Below, one piece after another: positions 40,488-50,149 of a DNA stretch of 64,000 nucleotides. The first letter of the stretch is position 1. The number at the start of each line of letters is the position of its first letter. The notes below the pieces were generated by a model. That model was not told the DNA's origin and searched no databases. It saw only the letters and a program-made list of their open reading frames with translations. Origin of the DNA: Auraticoccus cholistanensis (GTDB lineage: Bacteria; Actinomycetota; Actinomycetes; Propionibacteriales; Propionibacteriaceae); assembly GCF_009742705.1 (NCBI RefSeq), contig NZ_WPCU01000010.1, positions 695,911 through 759,910 on the forward strand, in the 5' to 3' direction. Position numbers and translations under genes: made by a program.

Positions 40488-40901
40488 GTGGCTGACCTCT
40501 TCGTGCCCCCCGGCCCCGGCCTCCCGGACGGCCTGGTGGTCCCGGAGGGTGAGCTGGTGGAGCGGTTCAGCCGCTCGTCTGGACCGGGCGGGCAGTCGGT
40601 GAACACCACCGACACCCGGGTCGAGCTGGTCTTCGACGCCCCGGCCAGCGCCGTGCTGCCCGCCCGTGCGGCCGCCCGGCTGGGCGTGGTGCGGATCGTC
40701 GCCTCCGAGCAGCGCAGCCAGCTGCGGAACCGGGCCGCGGCGCGGGAGCGGCTGGCCGAGCGCATCCGCGAGGCCTGCGCTCCCCCGCCGCCGCGACGGG
40801 TGCCGACCAAGCCGTCCAAGGCGTCGCGACGCCGCCGCGTCGAGGCGAAGGTGCATCGCGGTCGCACCAAGGCCCTGCGCGGGAGGGTGCGCCCGGACTA
40901 G
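40488..40901 (+). CDS. arfB: peptidyl-tRNA hydrolase ArfB (YaeJ), ribosome rescue factor
   Basis: 137 residues from GTG 40488, close to the 140 of E. coli ArfB. The GGQ motif is in SSGPGGQSVNTTDTRVEL (about 26-43). The basic C-terminal tail (KASRRRRVEAKVHRGRTKALRGR) enters the empty mRNA channel of stalled ribosomes. Releases nascent chains from non-stop complexes. The frame is open from 40428; TAGGGT (40424-40429) is the likely -10. The short leader holds two copies of CAGGGAGGCAG (40444, 40459). Confidence 0.92.
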   Translation: MADLFVPPGPGLPDGLVVPEGELVERFSRSSGPGGQSVNTTDTRVELVFDAPASAVLPARAAARLGVVRIVASEQRSQLRNRAAARERLAERIREACAPPPPRRVPTKPSKASRRRRVEAKVHRGRTKALRGRVRPD

Positions 40902-40902
40902 G

Positions 40903-41283
40903 TCACACGTCGACGCGGTAGCCCAGTTCCAGCTCGTCGCCGGGCACGCCGCGGATGCCCCAGTTCTCCCGGGGCGTCTCGGTGATGGTGATCTCGACGT
41001 CCTCGGCGGCCAGCCCGAGCGCGGCGGTGCGCCGGTAGACCGCGGCCACGAAGGCCTTCTTGGCCTGCGTGGTGCGGCCGGTGAACATCGACACCTCGAT
41101 GATCGTGTAGTCCTCGCCGCGCGGGTGCAGGAACAGCTCCCGGGGCAGCGGGACGAAGCGGTGGAACCGCTTCTCCGCCGGCAGTCCGAAGGCCTCCTGG
41201 GCCGCGGCGTGGATCGCCTCCGACAACGCCGGCACCCTGGGTTCCAGGGTGCCGGCGAGACCGGTGACGACCACCTGCGCCAT
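40903..41283 (-). CDS. tautomerase-superfamily protein lacking the N-terminal proline
   Basis: 126 residues. The beta-alpha-beta fold pattern and EVSMFTGRTTQAKKAFVAAVYRR resemble the Tautomerase_2/macrophage-inhibitory-factor superfamily; ends PRENWGIRGVPGDE, with a conserved Trp. The catalytic Pro that normally follows the initiator Met is Ala here (MAQVVVTG), so proton-transfer chemistry is probably lost or altered. It follows ettA by two bases, so it is in the same transcript. Catalytic function doubtful. Confidence 0.82.
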   Translation of the reverse strand: MAQVVVTGLAGTLEPRVPALSEAIHAAAQEAFGLPAEKRFHRFVPLPRELFLHPRGEDYTIIEVSMFTGRTTQAKKAFVAAVYRRTAALGLAAEDVEITITETPRENWGIRGVPGDELELGYRVDV

Positions 41284-41285
41284 GC

Positions 41286-42968
<1,683 letters not shown>

Positions 42969-43202
42969 CGAGGTGCTTCAACCTTTGCGAGTGGATGTGC
43001 GCTCTCGGGTGGGCGCGGGCCGCGTACGAGTATGCCAGCGACCGCCGGCACGACACAGCCGCACGACGTCGTCCACAGCCCCGGGGGCCGCCGGTCCGCC
43101 GTCCACAGCCCGCCCCTGCCCGGGGTGCGCTCCTCCTCCCGCTCCACACGGTGGGGGCAACCACCGCGGCGGGGTGCCGCGGTCACGAGGGAGGACGCTG
43201 CC

Positions 43203-43649
43203 ATGGAGGCACACCTGAACATGACCGGCTGGGTCGGCACCGAGGTCGAGACGCGCGTCACCAGGGCCGGGCAGACGACCGCCAGCTTCCGGCTGGCCTG
43301 CACCCCCAGGGCGCGGCGTGCCGGCGGCGAGTGGGGCGACCTGGAGACCAGCTGGCTCACCGTCACCTGCTACCGCTCGCTGGCCGACAACGTCCGCGCC
43401 TCGGTGGCCAAGGGCGATCCGGTGGTGGTCGTGGGCCGGCTGCGGACGCAGGCGTGGGTGGACGCCGACGGCCAGCGCCAGGACCGGCAGGTGCTGGAGG
43501 CGACCGCGGTCGGCCACGACCTGACCCGCGGTACCGCGGTCTTCTCCCGCACCGAGCGGACGGTGGCCGAGGAGGAGCCCGACGAGACCTTGCGGGACCT
43601 GATCCTGTCGGTCGAGGCCGACCAGGCGAGCGCTCCGGCGCCCGCCTGA
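43203..43649 (+). CDS. ssb: single-stranded DNA-binding protein paralogue without acidic tip
   Basis: 148 residues with an OB fold (MTGWVGTEVETRVTRAGQ..., TVTCYRSLADNVRASVAKGDPV). The end is ...ADQASAPAPA: the DDDIPF-like tip that SSB uses to recruit partners is absent. This suggests a second SSB (SsbB-like) working in a special process such as recombination, or an OB protein with another nucleic acid ligand. AGGGAGGAC precedes ATG 43203. Alone between divergent ettA and the convergent GTPase operon. Confidence 0.9.
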   Translation: MEAHLNMTGWVGTEVETRVTRAGQTTASFRLACTPRARRAGGEWGDLETSWLTVTCYRSLADNVRASVAKGDPVVVVGRLRTQAWVDADGQRQDRQVLEATAVGHDLTRGTAVFSRTERTVAEEEPDETLRDLILSVEADQASAPAPA

Positions 43650-43676
43650 ACGGGCCCTGAGGCGTCGTGCCCGGAG

Positions 43677-45308
43677 TCAGCCGGCCGCCTGCTCCAGCGC
43701 CCGGCGGGCCCCGGCGTGACGGTCCAGCTCCTGGCCCAGCGGCTCCAGCACGTCCTGCTGGGCCACCTGCTCGACCGCCCGCTCCAGGGCGCGGCGGGCC
43801 CGCGCGGCGGCCCGTCCGGCGCCGAGCACCACCCCGACCCGGCTCGCCCCGGCCACCAGCAGCCCGGCCAGCACACCGCCGCCGAGCAGCACCGTCGGGG
43901 CCGGCAGCCGCCACCAGCGGACGTCCGGCAGCGGCGGCAGCTGCAGGTAGAGCAGCAGCAGGTCCAGCCCGAGCCAGAGCACGCCGGCCAGCGCGGCGGC
44001 GAGCAGCAGCCACTGCAGCACGCGGACGACCGACCACCACCGGCGCCGGCGCTCCATCTGCAGGTCGGTGGTGGACACGGCGCGGTCCAGGTGGTCGGGC
44101 AGGTCGGCACGACGTTCCAGGCTGGCGGCCCGCACCCGGTCCGACCAGCCCGGCGGCATCCCCGCCGAGGCCGCCTCGGCCACCTGTCGCAGGGCGCCGT
44201 CGACGCGGGCCCGTCCGGCGCCGGCGACGGGCGCCAGCGAGGTGCGGCCGACCCGGGCCGGCTCGACCTCGGCGGTGCCGCCCCGGCCCGCGGCGAGGGA
44301 CCGGTCCAGGTGCAGCCGACGCAGCGGGTCCGGGCGGAAGCGGCCCAGCCAGGAGAGCACCGGCCACCCGGTGGCCAGGGCCCCGCGCTGCCGCCAGGCC
44401 CGGTCCACCGCCGAGGCGACCTCGGGCACGCCGGCGGCGGCCGACAGCGCCGTCACCAGCCGCTGCCGGTCGGCCGGGCCGACCCCGGAGCCGCCCGGAC
44501 CGGTCTCGGCGAGCAGCGCCTGCGCGGCGGCGCGGACGTCCACCGCCAGCCGCTGCGCGGCGGTCGTCTTGTCCCTCACCCGCTCGGCCAGCAGCTTCTG
44601 CAGGTGCGGCAGGCCCAGCCCGGTGACGGCAGAGACGGCCAGCACCGGGACGTCGCCGAGCCCCTCGGAGGCCAGCAGCCGCTCGAGGTCGCGGACGCAG
44701 GCGTCGGCCTCCGCGCGGGGCAGCCGGTCGATCTGGTTGAGCACCACCACGGTGACCCCGGAGTGCTCGGCCATGGGCTGCAGGTACTGCTCGTGCAGCA
44801 CCGCGTCGGCGTACTTCTGCGGGTCCACCACCCACACCAGCAGGTCGACCAGCTGCACCAGCCGGTCGACCTCCAGCCGGTGGGCCACCTCGGTGGAGTC
44901 GTGGTCGGGCAGGTCGAGCAGCACCAGGTTCTGCCGGCTGGGCTCGGCCGCCAGGGTGTAGCGGCGGCGGACCTGCAGGAAGTCCAGCAGGTCGTCGGGG
45001 GCGTCTCCCCAGCTGAGCGCCATCGCCTCGGAGGTGGTGGGGCGACGGACGCCCGGGGTGGCGAGCTCGCGGCCGGCCAGCGCGTTGAACAGGCTCGACT
45101 TGCCCGAACCGGTGGAGCCGGCCAGGGCCACCACGGTCCAGTCACCCGAGACGGCGAGCCGGCGCTCGGCCTTCTCGACCACCGACCGGGCCCGTCCCAC
45201 CACCTCGGACCTGACGCGCCCCTCGCTGAGCTCGGCACCCTCGGCCAGCTGGCTGAGCCGGCCGGCCAGCCCCTTGGCGGTGCGGGCCCCGGTTCCGGCG
45301 CGCGCCAT
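43677..45308 (-). CDS. membrane-associated dynamin-like GTPase (second of pair)
   Basis: 543 residues. G1 GSTGSGKSS near 62-70, switch region GVRRPTTSEAMAL, G3 DLPDHDS near 125, G4 NQIDRLP near 187. About residues 400-470 hold two membrane spans separated by a short loop, then a helical tail. ATG shares one base with the stop of the partner GTPase (TGATG), so they are made together. Resembles the DynA/DynB pairs of actinobacteria that act at septal membranes, but a membrane-stress role such as IniA/IniC is also possible. Confidence 0.85.
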   Translation of the reverse strand: MARAGTGARTAKGLAGRLSQLAEGAELSEGRVRSEVVGRARSVVEKAERRLAVSGDWTVVALAGSTGSGKSSLFNALAGRELATPGVRRPTTSEAMALSWGDAPDDLLDFLQVRRRYTLAAEPSRQNLVLLDLPDHDSTEVAHRLEVDRLVQLVDLLVWVVDPQKYADAVLHEQYLQPMAEHSGVTVVVLNQIDRLPRAEADACVRDLERLLASEGLGDVPVLAVSAVTGLGLPHLQKLLAERVRDKTTAAQRLAVDVRAAAQALLAETGPGGSGVGPADRQRLVTALSAAAGVPEVASAVDRAWRQRGALATGWPVLSWLGRFRPDPLRRLHLDRSLAAGRGGTAEVEPARVGRTSLAPVAGAGRARVDGALRQVAEAASAGMPPGWSDRVRAASLERRADLPDHLDRAVSTTDLQMERRRRWWSVVRVLQWLLLAAALAGVLWLGLDLLLLYLQLPPLPDVRWWRLPAPTVLLGGGVLAGLLVAGASRVGVVLGAGRAAARARRALERAVEQVAQQDVLEPLGQELDRHAGARRALEQAAG

Positions 45309-47137
45309 CACGACCGCCCCTCGGCGGCCTCGCCGGCCTCGCCCGCCGGCTGCGCCGGTGCGGCCTCCAGCGCCTCCCGGTCCCGCGGTGCGGGGGGCAC
45401 GACGAGCGCGCTGCGCGGGGCGGACTCCAGGCCCCGCCGCTCCAGCACGTCGGGAGCCTGCGCGTGGACGGCCTCGACCGCGGCCCGGATCCGCTGGGCC
45501 TGCTCGGGCTCGACCTGCTGCTCGGCCAGCACCCGGTGGTAGCGGGACAGCTCGGCCGACATCACCACCTCGACCCGGTCGTCCAGCAGCGTCTTGGCCT
45601 GCCGGGAGAGCCGCCGGATGGCGTCGTCGCCGAAGACCCCCTCCAGCACCCGCTGCGCGAGCAGCGCCGTGCCGCCGGCCACCCCCAGCTCCGCACCCAC
45701 CAGACCGCCGGTCTGGGAGAAGACCACGATCATCAGCGCCACCCCCACGCCGTTGACGCCGAAGGCCAGGAACCGGGCCCGGGACCGCTTGTGCATGCCC
45801 TCGTCGGCCACCAGCTCCAGCACGTCGCCCTGCCAGTCGCGGATGGCGCGCGCCACCGCGGCCGGGAAGTCCGGGGACGGGTGGCGCAGGTCGGCGCCGG
45901 AGCGCTCCAGCAGCACCCGGCCCACGCTGTGCGCCCGCCAGGACGCCTCGGCGCGCTCCGCGGCCGCCTCGCCCTCCTCCCGCAGCAGCGCCTCCAGCCC
46001 GGACTCGACGGCCACCTTGACGGTGTCGGCGGCCTGCGGGCGGCCGGTCAGCGCGGCGGTCACCTTGTCCCGCAACCAGCCGATCCGGCGGTCCATCGCC
46101 CGGAAGAACTCCCCGGTGCCCACGAAGTCCTGCCAGCGGGCCAGCACCTCCCCGCGCAGCAGCGTGCCGTCGGCGGACTGCACCGACACCGACCGCACCG
46201 CCTCCGACCAGGCGTGGTCGGCCTCGGCCCGCAGCTGCAGCACGGTGTCCACCTGCTCCTCGACCGCCCCGGCCACCGCCGGCGCCGAGGCCACCAGCTC
46301 CCCGATCGCCCCGGCCAGCGTCTGCCGCACCACCGCGGCCCGCCGCTGCCCGTCGGCGGCCAGCTCGGCCAGCCAGCGCCGCACCGGCGACACGGCGGAG
46401 TCCGGCAGCAGCCCGTCGGCGTCGGTGGTCGTCTCGGGCACGGCGAACAGCGGGGAGCCGCCCAGCCCGCGCTGGCTCATCAGCTGCCCGAGGTGGGCGG
46501 GGACGTGACGCATGGCGGCCGGCGGCACCCGTCCCAGCACCACGGCCACCGCGGCGCCACGCCGGGCGGCGGAGTGCAGGAAGTCCCACGGGACGGCGTC
46601 GGCGTAGCGGGCGGCGGAGGTCGCGAACAGCCACAGGTCCGCCGCGGCCAGCAGCTGGGCGGCCAGCAGCCGGTTCGCCTCCACCACGGAGTCGATGTCG
46701 GGGGCGTCCAGCAGCGCCAGCCCACGGGGCAGCGACGGCTCGGCGACCAGCCGCAGGCTGCTCGGACCGCTGCTGGTCCCGGTGGTGCGGGCCAGCCCGG
46801 GCAGGATCCGGTCGGAGGTGAACCAGCCGGCGTCCTCGGGGTGGTGCACCAGGACCGGCGCCCGGGTGGTGGGGCGGATGACGCCGGGGGCGCTGACCAC
46901 CCGCCCGACGAGGGAGTTGACCAGGGTCGACTTGCCGGCGCCGGTGGATCCGCCGACCACCGCCAGCAGCGGCGCGTCCAGGGCGGCCAGCCGGGGCAGC
47001 ACGTAGTCGTCCAGCTGCGTGGCCAGCTCGCGGGCGGTGCGGCGGTGCCCCTCCGCGCCGGGCAGCGGCAGCGGCAGCCGCACGGGGGCCAGGGCGTCCC
47101 GCAGCTGCACCAGCGCGGCCGGCAGGGTGCCCGTCAT
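45308..47137 (-). CDS. dynamin-like GTPase (first of pair)
   Basis: 609 residues from ATG 47137. G1 GGSTGAGKSTL near 61-71, G2 Thr in RPTTRAPVL, G3 DAPDID near 138. The G4 N/TKxD motif is not evident (VVLGRVPP stands there), so nucleotide choice may differ. Long helical middle, then hydrophobic hairpin about 468-512 (NGVGVALMIVVFSQTGGLVG...) and a coiled tail. Couples to the second GTPase by TGATG overlap. Confidence 0.85.
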   Translation of the reverse strand: MTGTLPAALVQLRDALAPVRLPLPLPGAEGHRRTARELATQLDDYVLPRLAALDAPLLAVVGGSTGAGKSTLVNSLVGRVVSAPGVIRPTTRAPVLVHHPEDAGWFTSDRILPGLARTTGTSSGPSSLRLVAEPSLPRGLALLDAPDIDSVVEANRLLAAQLLAAADLWLFATSAARYADAVPWDFLHSAARRGAAVAVVLGRVPPAAMRHVPAHLGQLMSQRGLGGSPLFAVPETTTDADGLLPDSAVSPVRRWLAELAADGQRRAAVVRQTLAGAIGELVASAPAVAGAVEEQVDTVLQLRAEADHAWSEAVRSVSVQSADGTLLRGEVLARWQDFVGTGEFFRAMDRRIGWLRDKVTAALTGRPQAADTVKVAVESGLEALLREEGEAAAERAEASWRAHSVGRVLLERSGADLRHPSPDFPAAVARAIRDWQGDVLELVADEGMHKRSRARFLAFGVNGVGVALMIVVFSQTGGLVGAELGVAGGTALLAQRVLEGVFGDDAIRRLSRQAKTLLDDRVEVVMSAELSRYHRVLAEQQVEPEQAQRIRAAVEAVHAQAPDVLERRGLESAPRSALVVPPAPRDREALEAAPAQPAGEAGEAAEGRS

Positions 47138-47204
47138 CACGTCTCCTCGCTCCCGCGCCGGCGTACCCCGGTGCGTGACGACGATCCTGCCAGGGGCGTC
47201 CCGC

Positions 47205-48641
47205 TCAGCTGCGGGGCGGGGCCCAGCTCGGGTCCACCTCCGAGTACTGGGTCGCGGTCTGCCCCAGCGGCTGCGAGCCGCGGCCGGCCGGCACCGCGGG
47301 CCAGCTGCCGCCCAGCCCGGCCGGGCCGGGGTAGGCCGGCGGTGCCCACTGCTCCACGGCACGGCGACGACGCAGGCTCGGGTAGGGGGCGCGTCCCTGC
47401 GGCAGCACGACGGCCAGCGGGCGCCGCTCGGCGACCGTGCGCAGCAGCTCGTTCTCGCGGCGGGTGCCCACCGCGTCGACCAGCCCGCGGGTCAGGCTGT
47501 CGCGCAGGTAGGCGAGCTCGGTGAGCGCCACCTGGTACACCATCGTGGACCACAGGGTGCGAGGCCCGCGCCACAGCGCGTGCCACAGGGCACGGGCCCG
47601 GGTCCGTAGCCGGCTCGCGGCCAGGGCGTCGTCGGGCTCCAGCCAGCCGGCGCGGACGTAGTCCTCCAGCCGGGCCCGGACGCTGCGGCCCTCGCGCAGC
47701 AGCTGGCGGATGATGAACCCGATCGCGGTGCCGACCAGCAGCAGCGCCACCCCCCACAGCAGCAGCAGCGGGGTGCCCTGGACCAGGGTGGAGGAGGCGT
47801 TGAACATCATGTGCAGCAGCGCGGCGGCCAGGAACCCGACCAGCGGCGCCAGCACGCGGAACAGCTTGGACTTGGCGCGCAGCGCCACCGCCAGGCCGAC
47901 GCCGGCGCACATGGTGAACAGCGGGTGGGCGAAGGGGGTCATCACGCCCCGGAGCAGGAAGATCTGCTGCAGGACCTCGTCGGGGTCCGCCTGGCCGAAG
48001 GTCTGCGCGGCGTACCGGTAGGCGCGGCCGTAGTAGAGGATGTTCTCGGTGAAGGCGAAGCCGGCCCCCGACAGGCCGGCCAGCACGATGCCGGAGAGCC
48101 GGTTCACCCAGCCGTAGCGCATCAGGATCGCGATGAAGAACAGGATCGTGGCCTTCGTCGACTCCTCGACGAACGGCGCCACGAAGACCGCGGCCCGGGC
48201 CCCCGACGCGGGGTCGCCGTCGCCCTGGATGGCGAGGTGGCCGGCGGCCCAGGTGTTGACCTGGGCGGAGATGAACGTGCTGACGAACCCGCCCCAGCAC
48301 AGCGCGGCCAGCCACAGCGCCACCCGGGTCCACAGGTGCACCGGACGCCACCGGTCGGCCCAGAAGTACAGCAGCGAGATCGGCACCAGGCTGTAGGCCG
48401 CGTAGAGCGACACCTTCGGGATGGCGTCGGTGCCCAGCCCGATCAGCGTGCCGCCCGGCACCTCCTGGTCCGGCACGACCTGGAACCACAGCGCCACGGC
48501 GCACAGCAGCGAGAGGATCAGCATGGCCACGGTCAGCCACACCATCGGGTTGGTGAGCACGCGCCTCGCCGGGTCGCCGGTGCGGACGACGGGGATCCCC
48601 GAGCGGCGACGCTCACGACGTTCCTGGGCCTCCACCGACAT
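47205..48641 (-). CDS. PrsW-family intramembrane metalloprotease
   Basis: 478 residues from ATG 48641; a longer frame begins upstream but TACGCT lies 7 bases before this ATG. About eight spans. Active-site signatures: FVEESTKA (EExxK), PFAHPLFT and LLHMMFN. PrsW proteases cleave membrane anti-sigma factors (RsiW in Bacillus). The cytoplasmic Arg-rich C-terminal 150 residues are typical of actinobacterial members. The anti-sigma target is not in this window. Confidence 0.92.
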   Translation of the reverse strand: MSVEAQERRERRRSGIPVVRTGDPARRVLTNPMVWLTVAMLILSLLCAVALWFQVVPDQEVPGGTLIGLGTDAIPKVSLYAAYSLVPISLLYFWADRWRPVHLWTRVALWLAALCWGGFVSTFISAQVNTWAAGHLAIQGDGDPASGARAAVFVAPFVEESTKATILFFIAILMRYGWVNRLSGIVLAGLSGAGFAFTENILYYGRAYRYAAQTFGQADPDEVLQQIFLLRGVMTPFAHPLFTMCAGVGLAVALRAKSKLFRVLAPLVGFLAAALLHMMFNASSTLVQGTPLLLLWGVALLLVGTAIGFIIRQLLREGRSVRARLEDYVRAGWLEPDDALAASRLRTRARALWHALWRGPRTLWSTMVYQVALTELAYLRDSLTRGLVDAVGTRRENELLRTVAERRPLAVVLPQGRAPYPSLRRRRAVEQWAPPAYPGPAGLGGSWPAVPAGRGSQPLGQTATQYSEVDPSWAPPRS

Positions 48642-48793
48642 GTGCGCCAGCGTACAAGCAGCCGGAGGCGGGCCCGGGGGACGCCGGGGCGGCGGGAAGC
48701 AGGGGGCGCCCCACTCCCTCGGGGGATAGGAGTGGAGCGCCCGCGGCACAAGGTAGCGGTTGAGGAGAGGCGGGTCTAACCGGGTCGCGGGGA

Positions 48794-48831
48794 GGGTCCT
48801 GCCCCCCATCCCCCGATCGGGGGCAGGACCC
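48794..48831. terminator. 13-bp hairpin with overlapping CCCCCGATCGGGGG palindrome
   Basis: GGGTCCTGCCCCC (48794-48806) pairs with 48819-48831. The right arm also pairs with the loop (48810-48823, palindrome CCCCCGATCGGGGG), so two structures exclude each other. It lies upstream of prsW and downstream of tRNA-Arg, so it is probably the distal terminator of that tRNA. No gene in 48642-48961. Confidence 0.5.
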
Positions 48832-48870
48832 ACGCAGCGTCACCCCGAAGCGGCAACGGCCGACTCGACA

Positions 48871-48893
48871 CGTTACATAACGATGACATAACG
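48871..48893. promoter_or_regulatory. AT-rich 11-bp direct repeats (ACATAACG twice)
   Basis: GTTACATAACG followed directly by ATGACATAACG: two units offset by 11 bases, one helical turn, in a sea of GC. This spacing is that of response-regulator sites such as PhoP boxes, but the sequence does not match a consensus that I know. It lies between tRNA-Arg and prsW. Confidence 0.4.
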
Positions 48894-48910
48894 GTGAAGG
48901 GGGGCTCGCG

Positions 48911-48935
48911 GTTCTGCCGGAGATCCGGGCAGAAC
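48911..48935 (-). terminator. hairpin close behind tRNA-Arg
   Basis: GTTCTGCC (48911-48918) and GGCAGAAC (48928-48935), 27 bases beyond the tRNA 3' end on its strand. A plausible first terminator or processing stem. Confidence 0.45.
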
Positions 48936-48961
48936 ACGTCGGGATCCGGAACCGATGCGGC

Positions 48962-49038
48962 TGGCGCCCCCGGCAGGATTCGAACCTGCGACCAAGAGAT
49001 TAGAAGGCTCCTGCTCTGATCCACTGAGCTACGAGGGC
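48962..49038 (-). tRNA. tRNA-Arg (anticodon TCT), CCA encoded
   Basis: Reads GCCCTCGTAGCTCAG... with a D arm closed by GCTC/GAGC, anticodon loop CTTCTAA (anticodon TCT, reads AGA), T arm GCAGG-TTCGAAT-CCTGC, acceptor GCCCTCG with CGGGGGC, discriminator G and encoded CCA. Closing pair 31-39 of the anticodon stem is C-T. Decodes AGA, a codon that is very rare at this GC content. Confidence 0.93.
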
Positions 49039-49071
49039 TCGGCCCGGGCGGTCGGCCGCCCGGCCCGGGGG

Positions 49072-49380
49072 TCAGGATACGGGAACGCCCTCCACCACCA
49101 GGTAGCTGCGCTCGAAGGCCTCGGCGGCCAGCTCGCGGGGACGGGCGTAGGCCGCGGAGTCGTAGTAGTCGCGGGCGGCCTGCACGGTGTCGAACTCGAT
49201 GACCACCCAGGCCGCACCCTCCGGGTCGGGGTCGCCCTCCTTCACCTCCGCGACCGCGCCGCGGACGAGGAAGCGGCCTCCCGCCTCGGCCAGCGCGGCG
49301 GCGGACAGCTGGAGGTACTCCGCCGCCAGCTCGGGGTCGACCACCTTGCGGCGGACCAGCACGTATCCCTTGGGTTCCAT
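49072..49380 (-). CDS. DUF1330 family protein
   Basis: 102 residues from ATG 49380 (CAGAGT 7 bases upstream; an ATG nine bases earlier is less likely). Dimeric alpha/beta barrel pattern: GYVLVRRKVVDPELAAEYL, GGRFLVRG, EFDTVQAARDYYDSAAY. DUF1330 proteins are small ferredoxin-like folds with no agreed function. Last gene before tRNA-Arg, transcribed towards it. Confidence 0.9.
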   Translation of the reverse strand: MEPKGYVLVRRKVVDPELAAEYLQLSAAALAEAGGRFLVRGAVAEVKEGDPDPEGAAWVVIEFDTVQAARDYYDSAAYARPRELAAEAFERSYLVVEGVPVS

Positions 49381-49405
49381 GGCCCGCACTCTGGCACAGC
49401 TGGGC

Positions 49406-49639
49406 TCAGCCGACGCGGGCCGCCCGGCGCTGCGGACCGACCCCGGTCAGCTCGACCAGGTCCCCGGCCACCAGCTGGCGGCCGCGACGGGTCTCGATCT
49501 CGCCGTTGACCAGCACGAACCCCTCGGCGACCACGGCCTTGGCCTCGGAGCCGGAGTCGATGAGGTCGGCGAGCTTGAGGAACTGCCCGAGCCTGATGCC
49601 CTCCCCCGCGACCGGCACGACCGGCGGTTCAGCCGTCAC
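49406..49639 (-). CDS. S4-domain RNA-binding protein (YaaA/RlbA-like)
   Basis: 77 residues; one S4 domain, IRLGQFLKLADLIDSGSEAK (about 15-34) and VNGEIETRRGRQLVAGD. Binds structured RNA, perhaps rRNA. GTG 49639 lies inside the end of the ankyrin gene (11-base overlap), so translation is coupled to it. Confidence 0.9.
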   Translation of the reverse strand: MTAEPPVVPVAGEGIRLGQFLKLADLIDSGSEAKAVVAEGFVLVNGEIETRRGRQLVAGDLVELTGVGPQRRAARVG

Positions 49640-50096
49640 GACGCACCCCCTGCAGCAGGTCCTGGTGGCCGGAGACCTCGGCCGCCTCGCGCGCGGTCGG
49701 GGTGCCCCGGTCGGGATCGGCCCCGCGCAGCAGCAGCACGGCCACCACCTCCTGCCGGCCCTGCAGCACCGCCGCGGCCAGCGGAGAGAGCCCGCGGTCG
49801 TCCAGGCGGTCCACGTCGGCACCGCGCTCGGCCAGGGCCACCACGGTGTCGGCGTGCCCGGCGGCGCCGGCGAGCAGCAGCAGGCTGCTGCCGTCGCCGT
49901 CGGTGAGGTCGACCGGCACACCGGCGTCGACGTAGGCGGCCAGCGTCGCGGTGTCGCCGCTCCGGGCCATGTCCAGGCAGCGGGAGGCCAGCCGGACCAG
50001 CTCCTCCATCTCCGCCTCGCTGCGGACGCCCTCGCCCTGCGGCCCGTCCGCCGTCGCACCGGCCGCCGCGTCCCCGTCCTCTGCGTTGGAGCTCAT
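49629..50096 (-). CDS. ankyrin-repeat protein
   Basis: 155 residues from ATG 50096 (TACGGT 6 bases upstream). After an acidic, disordered 40 residues come ankyrin repeats: GDTATLAAYVDAGVPVDLTD, GSSLLLLAGAAGHADTVVAL, RGADVDRLDDRGLSPLAAAV and QGRQEVVAVLLLRGADPDR. Protein-protein scaffold. Divergent from the ybaK-like gene, 53 bases apart. Confidence 0.92.
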   Translation of the reverse strand: MSSNAEDGDAAAGATADGPQGEGVRSEAEMEELVRLASRCLDMARSGDTATLAAYVDAGVPVDLTDGDGSSLLLLAGAAGHADTVVALAERGADVDRLDDRGLSPLAAAVLQGRQEVVAVLLLRGADPDRGTPTAREAAEVSGHQDLLQGVRRDG

Positions 50097-50149
50097 CGCC
50101 CCACCGTAGGGCGTCGTCCACCGCACCGCCCACCCCTAGACTCGCCGCC

